Shown: one piece after another, positions 37,004 to 46,262 of the stretch
How positions within the stretch are numbered: the first letter of the stretch is position 1
Layout of the letters: each line of letters starts with the position of its first letter
DNA from: Tritrichomonas musculus
Lineage: Eukaryota; Parabasalia; Tritrichomonadida; Tritrichomonadidae
DNA: 64,000 bases
NCBI GenBank assembly: GCA_039105265.1
Contig: JAPFFF010000065.1
Location: forward strand, 310,001 to 374,000
Direction of reading: 5' to 3'
Notes under the pieces: generated by a model
Told to the model about the DNA's origin: nothing
The model's input: the letters and a program-made list of their open reading frames with translations, nothing else
Databases searched by the model: none
Made by a program: the position numbers and the translations under genes

Positions 37004-37267
37004 ATGGCTTATTACATGACCATAAAAGAGCGTATGAATATCCTCTATAAAATAGTATCTTACCTCTATGATTATAGATGTGAGACAAATGAGGGTGTAT
37101 GTGATATTTTAATTAAAAAGATAAAAGAGTTAGCTGCTGAGTATTTCGAACCTGAAATTCTTAATGTAATTATGAAAGATGGTGATTTGGAATTTATCGA
37201 CCAAATAGAACATTTTGCCTTTGAGTTCTTAGAGTACCAAATATCTAATCTGCCCTCGCATTTATAA
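37004..37267 (+). CDS. Unknown small protein (87 aa), element B
   Basis: Helical, acidic protein (MTIKERMNILYKIVSYLYDY, IDQIEHFAFEFLEYQ). No family recognised. It is convergent with the HNH gene, overlapping its 3' end by 23 bp. Position next to the terminal repeat and the initiator-like site suggest an early or regulatory gene. Confidence 0.45.
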   Translation: MAYYMTIKERMNILYKIVSYLYDYRCETNEGVCDILIKKIKELAAEYFEPEILNVIMKDGDLEFIDQIEHFAFEFLEYQISNLPSHL

Positions 37268-37580
37268 TTTTGGGCATATCCCTGTTATAGTTACTATCAG
37301 TTGGGGTTACCCATCTTAAGTTGCTTAGATGGTAGTCAGCCCTATTCCTATTGATATGGTCTACCTCTATTTTATGTTGTGGGTCATCATTAGGTATGAA
37401 CTGTCTTGCTATAAGTACATGTTTCAAGTAGTAGTTGCCATTTAGACATACTCGTATATACCCCTTAATATGTTTTGCATCCTTGCATATAAAATGATTA
37501 CTCTTACGTCTTATAGTAAAGGGGTACCTATTCAGTATCTCATAGTCGTTAGTAAAGCCTTTGAGTGGTACAAATGACAT
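37245..37580 (-). CDS. HNH homing-type endonuclease (111 aa), element B
   Basis: The start has NUMOD4-like features (VPLKGFTNDYEILNRYPFTI), then GYIRVCLNGNYYLKHVLIAR and the HNH core IEVDHINRNRADYHLSNLRW with D74, H75, N77 and N87, then VTPTDSNYNRD. This is the compact phage-type HNH nuclease that nicks or cuts DNA at a specific site. It is the outermost gene of B, 16 bp from the inner edge of the right terminal repeat. It may be a passenger or may help spread the element. Confidence 0.85.
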   Translation of the reverse strand: MSFVPLKGFTNDYEILNRYPFTIRRKSNHFICKDAKHIKGYIRVCLNGNYYLKHVLIARQFIPNDDPQHKIEVDHINRNRADYHLSNLRWVTPTDSNYNRDMPKIINARAD

Positions 37581-37596
37581 TTACATATAGAAAGAA

Positions 37597-37838
37597 ATAG
37601 GTACGAGATTCTCGGGGCAGGTACCTGTGCCGTTTCATAGATGGGCGGTTGTGGGGTGGGGTACCTGTGCCGTTTCATTGATGGTAGGCGTTGAGGTGGG
37701 TGGGTGGGATAACATGAAAAGAAGAAGAAGTTTTTTTTTTTATTTTTTTTTTTTATTTTTTTTTTTATTTTTTTTAACTAGTTCGTGTTGACGCGTGGGC
37801 AGCCTGTGCCCCGCGGAAACCGACTAGTATATACTACT
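37597..37838. repeat. Right terminal inverted repeat of B
   Basis: Inverted partner of 12110-12351; they differ by about one base, in the A-tract. Confidence 0.95.
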
Positions 37839-37843
37839 AAGAA
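37839..37843. repeat. Target-site duplication of element B, right copy
   Basis: AAGAA, partner of 12105-12109. Confidence 0.8.
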
Positions 37844-40670
37844 AGTTAGTGATAAATCAGTTATCAATTCTCGATTGATTCCTTTGAGTGTTTCATCATG
37901 TGTGAAGCTTGATAAAGGATTGATAACAAAGAACTTTGATAAACGAACAAATGACTTCATAGCCAAATGGATTGACTGGTTATTTGTTGCTGGCTGTGAT
38001 GTGTATGCTGATAAATTGAATCATTTGAAGAGCTTTATTAAAGATAAATCGGAAGAAGAACTCAATAAAATAGATTCATCATTGAAAACAATAACAGTAT
38101 TCGGTTTTAACTCATCACGTTTTGATTCAAACTTATTTAAAGAGCAATTGATTAAAAATCATTGGTCTATCGATAGCGGAATGATTGGAACAGCTACATC
38201 ATTGAAACAATTCATATTGAAATCATCAAAGTATCCTATTCGATTACGATTCATTGACGCACAGGCATTTGTTGCTGGAGGAACACTCAAACAGTTTGGA
38301 ATCGATTTTGGCGGTATATCTAACAGTTCGAAAGGTGTCTTTCCTTATGAAGCAATCAACAGTGATAATTATAATGAAGTGTTATCAAAGAGTGAACCGT
38401 TCAAATATGAGGACTTCTACAGTTATCTCAATCAAAAGAATCCTTTAACAAAAGCTGATTATGAAGAGTATTTGATAGATTCAAAGAGGTTTGCAACACG
38501 TTGGGATTACTTGTTGTCATACAATGATAATGATGTTGAGATGATGATTAAACCTATTGACAACCTTATTCAAATGAATGCTGAATATAAAGTTGATTTG
38601 ATAAGTAATCTTTCATTGTCAAAGAACGCATCATGTATCAAATATGCTCTCGCTTATAAAGATTTCAACCCGAAGAACAACTATGAAACCATCAACAAAT
38701 CAAACACATTCAAACCAACAATGAAATGGTGGTTAAATAAATGTGATAACTATCGAAAGCAAGACATGAAACACAATTTTTGCTTGCAAAAAGGCGATTC
38801 ATCGCTTCAATCCAATCAAAATCAACGTGATATATCAAAATGTGTTAGTGAAAAAGATTTTGATGCATTCATGAAATTGTATGAATCAAATGAAACAGGT
38901 AAATGTCATTTATGTGGTGAACACTTCACATATGAAAACAAACCAACACTAGACAGAATAGATAACAACAAAGGACATCAGATTGATAATTGTTTGTTGG
39001 CTTGCGCTGAATGTAATCGTTTGAGACAAAGAGATGATGACAAGATAACAAGAACCAAAATACAATTGAAGAAATTCTGTAAGCTCCATCATTTGCCAAC
39101 ACTCATAACTGATGAAAAAGAATACTACAACTTGAGAGAGAATATAACGGGAGGTTTATCAAATGTACTTCATCGTGTGAACATTAGAGGTCAAACATTA
39201 ATCAATAAACTCAAATATGATGCCGTTAATGACAGAATCATTAGCTATGACACTTCAAACACAGTTTCACACGTTGCAGGAATTGATTTCAATTCATTAT
39301 ATCCTTCATCATTCAGTTCAGTAAAACATTCATTTAATCCTTATCACGGAGGAATCATGTACATGCCTGGTTCATTTATAAAACGCTTTGATGTTTATGA
39401 TGAAGATGGAAACAAGAATGAAAAGGTATTTAATGCTGCAATGAATATCATTCAATCAAAGAAGCGATTTGATGCAAACCCTGAGTTAATATTCAAAGCT
39501 GAAGTCAAATTGAGATGTCCAAAGAATAAAATCAATGATTTGATTAACTTTCCCCCTGTGTTTAGAAATATCAATATAATGAATGATGAACAAACGATTG
39601 GAAGTTATATGTACAAATATATGAAAGACAATAAACTGAATTCAGCAGATAAAGAAACAAGAAAGCTGACAATGTTGCTTGATACATGTGGAACATTTAT
39701 GACGTTCTCGAATTACCTTTTATGGTTTTTAATTGATCACGGACTTATCATTGATGACATTAAGAGCTTAAGTTTATATGAAGCTCATGACGGATTCAAT
39801 CAATTTGTTTGTGAGTTTATGAAGAAGCGTCAAGATATATTGTCGGGAAAGACAAAAGGTAATGAAAAGTTTTATAAGATAAGCATGAACGGTTCTTACG
39901 GATATGACGGTATGAATTCAGAGAACTTCAACAAAATCAGAATTGTTGATAAAAATAAAGCCTTTCAATTGATTGCATCCGATACTTATCGTAATGGATG
40001 TAAATTGTCAAATGATTGTTATTTGATACAATCACAACCTCATTCATTCAAATGTAATACATGTCTTCAGGAATCATTTTGGACATTAGATAACGCGAAA
40101 TACTGGTATTTGACTTTTCTTTATGACTTTCTATACAAATGCATTGACATGAATAAGATTCATTTCAACTCGGTCGATACAGATAGTCTGTACATGTCTA
40201 TAGCTGGTGATATGAATAAACCGATTGACCAGTTGTTTGATTACGTCATCAAAGACAAAACATTTTATGATAAACACATTTATAGCTTTATGCCAAACCC
40301 TGCAATCAATGATGAGAAAAAGATTTTAGGTTGTTGTGTAGAAAAGTTCGGAGCAAGTCAGGTTGCTTTATGCGCTAAATGTTATACCATTTGGTCAGAT
40401 GACAAAACAATATCACTTAAACTCAAAGGTGTTTCATTGAAGAAGAACAACATCAAATCAAGTGATTACAAAGATGTCATTGAAAAGCAGACAGTAATGA
40501 AAGGAAAGAACATAAACCTTCAAATGAATTCACAACTGATGAGTAAGATAACTGTAATCAAAAATGCATTAACAGCAGCGCATTCAAAAATGTTAGTGTT
40601 ATCGAATCAGTGTTGTTGTCCCTACATTTACGGAATGAATGCATCAAAGTATTTCATTGAAAATCATTAA
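37839..40670 (+). pseudogene. polB: Type B DNA polymerase gene of A, part right of nested element B
   Basis: Beyond B the polymerase region of A continues with ExoII-like FGFNSSRFDSNLF (near 38100). An HNH-type zinc motif follows at about 38903-39045: CHLCGEHFTYENKPTLDRID, GHQIDNCLLACAECNRLR. The polymerase motifs come next: A, DFNSLYPS near 39290; B, KISMNGSYGYDG near 39890; C, VDTDSLYMS near 40175. The HNH-type motif sits where protein-primed polymerases have only a linker before motif A. No intein splice-site blocks were noticed, so it looks like an embedded domain. The gene is interrupted by the insertion of B. Confidence 0.85.
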
Positions 40671-40827
40671 ATGAAATATCGAGGGTGCAAAATCGCATAG
40701 TCGACAAATCATTAATGGAAATGCATCGGGTAGAATTCCGACCGATGAAATAACATTTTGAAAATCAATTTATTTTTGATTGTTTTATTTTTAAATCAAT
40801 TTTTTATCAGCTAATCAAAAGGCTACA
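40671..40827. other. Spacer after the polymerase gene of A
   Basis: 157 bp with an imperfect hairpin around TCGGGTAGAATTCCGACCGA near 40728, then a T-rich tract and ATCAGCTAATCA before the KilA-N gene. It may hold the polymerase gene's 3' end and the next promoter. Confidence 0.35.
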
Positions 40828-41586
40828 ATGTCAGCAACTAACAACCAAACAGCAACAGTTCAAGCCATCAACAATGATTATGAATACATTCAATACAACC
40901 AACATTTAAGAATCATTCATTCAAAACAGGATGATATGTATCAAATGCAGTCAATCATAACAGCTTGCCATTCAACAAAAAGAGCTAGAGTATGGTTCAA
41001 TAATGAATCAACACAAGAATTATTAAAAGAAATTGGTATGGCAGAAAAATGCCAGACCGAACAATTATATGAAAACCGTGCAAACTTACCAAATGAATTA
41101 AAAGGAACTTATATTCATCGATTGCTTGTCAATCATGTTGCCATCTGGAGTTCAAGTAAATATTCATATTATATCATGAAGCTTCTTGATTCTCATTTTG
41201 AACGTGAAAGACAACAATTAACTGAAACAATCAATGAACAACGACCACGAATGGTTCCAGTCAATAGGGAACATGATTATAAGTATTTGATTTGGAAAGA
41301 AACAATACCAAACGATAATGATAATATTATTCTTCATTTAGTCCGTCGTCATAAGTCTAACTTTCGACAAATCATTAATCATTACCGTAATGAAGAAGAA
41401 AGATGGTATTTCAAAGATAATCTACCAATAGCGATGAGTCCGAACAAAGATATCAAAAGTATTGTCAAACGAACATTTGGTGCTGATGATTATGATATTA
41501 ATATGTGCACAATAAGAATTCAAACAAGACATTTAGAACAATTACACACACTCATCGATGAATACTTCAATCAATTTCAATCATGA
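40828..41586 (+). CDS. KilA-N domain protein (252 aa), element A
   Basis: Residues 35-140 fit KilA-N: the strand/helix ACHSTKRARVWFNNESTQEL, then GTYIHRLLVNHVAIWSSSKY and the helix YYIMKLLDSHFERERQQL. KilA-N is a DNA-binding domain of phages and large eukaryotic DNA viruses. The carboxy half, NDNIILHLVRRHKSNFRQII and ERWYFKDNLPIAMSPNKD, resembles the domain often attached to viral KilA-N proteins. A regulator of element transcription or replication is likely. It follows the polymerase region on the same strand and is convergent with the 354-residue gene. Confidence 0.85.
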   Translation: MSATNNQTATVQAINNDYEYIQYNQHLRIIHSKQDDMYQMQSIITACHSTKRARVWFNNESTQELLKEIGMAEKCQTEQLYENRANLPNELKGTYIHRLLVNHVAIWSSSKYSYYIMKLLDSHFERERQQLTETINEQRPRMVPVNREHDYKYLIWKETIPNDNDNIILHLVRRHKSNFRQIINHYRNEEERWYFKDNLPIAMSPNKDIKSIVKRTFGADDYDINMCTIRIQTRHLEQLHTLIDEYFNQFQS

Positions 41587-41636
41587 GTGAACAAAAATAA
41601 TAATTCATTAATATTGTTTTATTTTTGTACTCCACT

Positions 41637-41860
41637 GATTGAAAATCAATCACGAATCAATAAAATACAGGTCATTATTTCGTTTTCGATTGAAGGTTAA
41701 AAATATCTCTTTTTATATCTCTTTTTGTTATCATTGATTTCAATGGATGAAACACTAAAAATAATAATCATTGAATGATTTTGATGACTGATCCCTAAAA
41801 TACAGGTCATTATTTCGTTTTTAATTGAAGGTTAAAAATATCTCTTTTTATATCCCTTTT
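41637..41860. repeat. Two direct copies of the intergenic box of element A
   Basis: The core TTGAAGGTTAAAAATATC plus TCTTTTTATATC lies at 41690 and 41825. Each is preceded by AAAATACAGGTCATTATTTC, giving a repeated unit of about 135 bp. They fill the convergent spacer between the KilA-N gene and the 354-residue gene. Confidence 0.85.
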
Positions 41861-41865
41861 CATTT

Positions 41866-42930
41866 TCACTTTCTATTAACATATTTCACATTCTTTGACG
41901 ACGTTATGTTGAATCTACCTGTTTTTTCAATCATTGACGCCAATTCATCTTGCTTCACAAACAAACCAAATGATGTTTTATACTTCTTTTGGACGTCAGA
42001 TAGTGTGAATCGCTCCATGGTTGGGTAGTTCTTTGTCATAAATGAATCAATATTATATTTGTTCTCAGCTGGTTGTTCTTTGTATTCTTCATCAGCTTTT
42101 GTTTGTTCTTTCAAATCATCTCTCATGTCTTGTAGCTCGCGAACACAATATTCATACTTTCGTTTAATGGCTTCACATTTCGAACATGTTTTGACTGATT
42201 TTGAATTGCATTCAGCTATCTTTCCGTTCAATTGAATAATGTTGTCAATGACGTCTTGAATCAATGACGGGTCTATTCGTAGCAACCAAATCTCATATGT
42301 ATCTGGTGGTGTATAACAACCACATCTCATCATTTCCTTGTCTTCTTCAGTCATAACATAGCTCTCAGCATCATCGTTAATGACTATACATCTCATGATT
42401 GATACACATTTTGATACAAATCTTTTGTAAACCCCGTACTCCTCGCTTTTATAGATATCAGTAATGTTTTTATATATCTTATCACACTTTTCATCTATTG
42501 TTGAATGATTGCAATGATACCCCATGAATTCAAAGTTACATTTTCTGATGAATTTCTTTATCTCAACATTGTCTGTACGTTCTTTCTTTATTTCTTCAAA
42601 GACTGGTATCACTGGTTTTGATGAATGAAGGTCATTAATGGCTGGTATGGCTTTGAATGCGTTAAATACATTATCCATTAAATCACTGTATCGCTGAATC
42701 TTCAAAACATACTTTGAACGATTACCTTCAATCAAATCAAATAGTCGTTCAATGGCTTCTTTTGCAGATTTCTCGATGATATTATTTCTGATTTGTTTAT
42801 CACTGAGGAACAAATTAAGAAGTCTGTTTGCTTGTTCAATCATTAGTTGATTTGGATTAAATGATTTGACCGATGAGGTCTCAACGATTGAAGAGCTTTC
42901 ATTGTTTTGATTTGTTTGACTGACGGTCAT
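41866..42930 (-). CDS. Unknown protein with Cys pairs (354 aa), element A
   Basis: No family recognised. Helical amino-terminal half; a CSKCEAIKRKYEYC cluster near residue 250 that might bind zinc, inside a coiled coil; and a carboxy-terminal part (RFTLSDVQKKYKTSFGLFVK) that looks like a small winged-helix DNA-binding domain. It is flanked on both sides by the intergenic boxes. A regulatory role is plausible but unproven. Confidence 0.55.
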   Translation of the reverse strand: MTVSQTNQNNESSSIVETSSVKSFNPNQLMIEQANRLLNLFLSDKQIRNNIIEKSAKEAIERLFDLIEGNRSKYVLKIQRYSDLMDNVFNAFKAIPAINDLHSSKPVIPVFEEIKKERTDNVEIKKFIRKCNFEFMGYHCNHSTIDEKCDKIYKNITDIYKSEEYGVYKRFVSKCVSIMRCIVINDDAESYVMTEEDKEMMRCGCYTPPDTYEIWLLRIDPSLIQDVIDNIIQLNGKIAECNSKSVKTCSKCEAIKRKYEYCVRELQDMRDDLKEQTKADEEYKEQPAENKYNIDSFMTKNYPTMERFTLSDVQKKYKTSFGLFVKQDELASMIEKTGRFNITSSKNVKYVNRK

Positions 42931-42956
42931 TTTATAAAAAATAAAAAATCAAAATG

Positions 42957-43170
42957 AAAAATAAAAAGGGATATAAAAAAAGATATTTTTAACCTTCAAT
43001 CGAAATCAAAATAAAAGGCTAAAATGAAGCCTTCAAATGCCGCCCATGAATGGAAAAACAGTCAAAGAATCACAAAATTAAAAAGGGATATCAAAAGAGA
43101 TATTTTTAACCTTCAATCGAAATCAAAATAAAAGGCTAAAATGCCGCCCATGAATGAATGAAAATCAATT
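42957..43170. repeat. Two inverted-orientation copies of the intergenic box, in a ~113-bp unit
   Basis: Complement of the box at 42965-42999 and 43082-43116. Between and after them are AAAGGCTAAAATG, AATGCCGCCCATGAATG and CAGTCAAAGAATCACAAAA, which recur at 51535-51610. The unit is therefore longer than the core box. Confidence 0.85.
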
Positions 43171-43173
43171 GAT

Positions 43174-46100
43174 TTACTCTTTGAATACAGCTAATGTTCT
43201 TTCATCAATGATGCTTGTGATGATTCCGACAGTCATTCGTTTTATTTTTGATGTTATCGCTGTTTCACCACTAAGAACTTTCAGCTTATTGTCTTCATTA
43301 TCTATAAACACCTCATCACCAACACTATAACATGATGAATCATTAACACGAACCATATAATCACCATGACTTGAGAATGTTATACAGTTATTTTGTTCAT
43401 CGATTCTCACACATATACCGACATACTCCTTCCAGGTACCAGTGGTCTTTACACTACAAATACAATCAGTTGTATCATCAGCTGTTGATGGTTTCCATTC
43501 ATCACCAACATGTTTGTAAACCTTACCTGTCATATACACTGGAGAACCTATAACGAAATCACTAACAGAGTTCATTGATGATTCAATCGGCGAGTAATGT
43601 GTGATTGTTGTGTTTGATTGTGCACCGTAAATAGCAGCCTTGAATGTTGCTAAATAACCTCGGGACATGATTTGTCTTGAATATATTTGCTTAGCATCTA
43701 ATAATTCTTGAGTAGTTGTCCAAGAATATCCACCTATTGGGAAGCTATATGTCAGGGGTCTTCCTGATGCTATATCAACAGTTTCTTCATAATATAGTGG
43801 GAATTTGAAATTGTCGAAATACACGGTCCTTTGATGTAATACCATTACTATGTTATGGGGATTTCCAGTTGTATCACGGAATAACACCCTTATTTCACAA
43901 CATAGTGCATATTCACTTACTATATATTCCAGTTTAATCAACTTATCTTCAAGTTTTAGATAATGAATTGATATATCCGAGGACCCCTCCGTAATTGGAC
44001 TGCAATCAATGGCACACCTTTTTATTAGTTGTTCTTCTGTTATGACATTTGACTTCAAAGCATATTCAGATAAACATTCAGGCATTTGACATTTAAATAC
44101 AACTTTAGATAATAGTAATGAAGCTAGATTAGTTATTGGTTTCTCATTTTGTTCGAATATATCACGCAATTCATTAAAATAAGATATATCGAAATCAGTA
44201 GTTTCGAGTGAATTATTTAGTAAATCAGCTGAAGTATAAACATTGTTTGTTAATAATTCATTTATAGAACTTTTCAATGCATACTTACCTTCAGCGACTG
44301 TTTTCGTTTCATACTTATCTAATTCATAAGCCAATTCATCCTCATCAACAAACTTCTCATCAGCCTGGGCACTAGTGTAATATGGTGTCAAGTCAACTGG
44401 TTCAGGGATATCTGTTTTCAAAGCATATTTATCTTGGAGAAATGCAAGATTAACAACACAGTTTTTGTTTGTTTCATCATAATCTTCATTTGCAATATAG
44501 CAACTTATTACATTGATTCTATGTTGGTTATCATAATCATAAACAACTCCACAACTTGAACTCATTTCTAATGTTAATGCTATATTTTGAACACCATTAT
44601 TTAAAACATAATCATTATTATTAATACTTGATATAGTGAATATTCCTTTATATTTAATATTTTCATCAGTTTTATCATATCCATCAAATAACATTCCATA
44701 TTTTTTCCATTTTTCTAAATATTGACTTGCATTAGTATAAAGAACCGAAAGAGTATTAATACTATTACCTTCATCATAATATAATTCTAATTCTTGATTG
44801 AAAGTAATTGTTTTATCAATTATTTCTGGAATATCAGATTTTAATGCATAAGTGTTCGACTCATATCTAGCCGAATAAGCGTTTCTGTCTGTTGGTTCAA
44901 TAGTTTTTGTAATTGAACACGATAGTATTTCTGGTGATTCACCAGTACCTGGATTTATTAATTCATGGCTGTCATACAAAAACCAAAGACTTGAATCTTT
45001 TCCTTCGATACGCAGTATCTGAGAGGGTTGTTCGTCATCATCGTTATTGTACGAATAATCTACGTGAACATAATGACCTGTATAAAAACTGTCTGATGAG
45101 ACAATATCCAACCCGTATTGCTCTATCAGTTCATGATATGTGTTGTAATCCAAATCAGGAATTGTATTATTGACGATTTCGAATTGAATAGTTGTTTGCC
45201 CCTCAATAATTTCTGGAAGGTCTTCTTTTGGAACATATCGTTCGGCACAAACATCCAAAACCGCTTGAAGACCTTCATTAACCGCCATACTTGTTAAACA
45301 CGTTGATGCTTTAGCTGATAATGGTTTAACATCATCAGCCATCAATTTCTGAAACATTTCTTCTGATAATTGTTCCTTTGGGTTCAATTGCAACTCACTA
45401 TTGTTGAGTACTTCTGGGATATCCGTCTTCAATGCCTTTCAGTGCTTCATTCAATGTTGATTCATTGACCAAATCTGTTGGTATATATGTTTTATTAGTC
45501 ATAACATGCTCGACATATTTATACACAAATTCTCTTGTTAATTTAGCTGACAATACATTTTTATCAAAAGAAAGAATGTATATATTATGTAGAAATGTTT
45601 CAACATCATCATTATCAACTGTTGCTGTTTTAACAATCAATTTATTATCATTGGTATATTCAATAAAATCAGAAAGAACATACAAACATAAATTAGCCGA
45701 TAATACATTGTTATCATTAGCAATTTCGCCTATATGTTGAAGAAATGTTGGAGCATCTTTATTATATTCTTTTTCATATGTAAGTATTTCAATATTATTG
45801 TTGTTTGTTAAATCGCTCTTCAATGCATATTTGCCTTCAGCGACTGTTTTCGTTTCATACTTATCTAATTCATAAGCCAATTCATCCTCATCAACAAACT
45901 TCTCATCAGCTTGTGCACTAGTATAATACGCTGTCAAGTCAACAGGTTCTGGTATATCCGTCTTCAGTGCATATCCTTTCAGTGCTTCATTTATTTTTGT
46001 CGTCAATGATTCTTCATTAATCAAGTCATCAGGTATATCAGTTGATAAAGCGTAATTGTTAATGACATAATCACGCAATCAGTTAACAGCTTCATTCAAT

Positions 46101-46240
46101 TGTTCCTCAGTGATTCCATTTCCGTTCGATGAATCACCTTTGATAACATAATTATCGACATATCTTTTAATGTATTCGTTAATCAAACCGTCAATAGTAT
46201 TTGTTTTTGTTACGTGACCGCTCTGCTCAATAGTAAACAT
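43174..46240 (-). pseudogene. Fibre-like gene region of element A (broken)
   Basis: A long minus-strand region encoding repeated modules such as YALKTDIPEPVDLTPYYTSA, DEKFVDEDELAYELDKYETK and TVAEGKYALKS. Each is about 45 residues with 'YALKxDIP' joints, as in phage and virus tail fibres and other trimeric spike proteins. The carboxy-terminal 250 residues form a different, beta-rich domain. The likely role was host attachment. The region is broken, with about two breaks. Neighbours are the boxed spacer on the 3' side and the divergent 840-residue gene 22 bp away. Confidence 0.65.
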
Positions 46241-46262
46241 TCAATTTATTAGAAACTAAACA

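Larger units (their letters stand above)
12110..37838. mobile_element. Maverick/Polinton B, nested in the polymerase gene of A
   Basis: 25.7 kb, ends AGTAGTATATACTAGTCGG and its complement, 242-bp inverted repeats with about one difference, and a 5-bp duplication. It carries every Polinton hallmark: protein-primed PolB, DDE integrase, packaging ATPase, Ulp1/adenain-type protease, double-jelly-roll major capsid protein and minor-capsid candidates. Some 15 further genes include an HNH endonuclease and two giant paralogues. It looks whole, with no evident break. The near-identical ends and its position inside A make it the youngest datable layer apart from possibly D. Confidence 0.95.

Noticed and set aside
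37778-37966. Minus-strand open frame across the right end of B
   Set aside because: It crosses the element junction and the terminal repeat and is antisense to the polymerase region.
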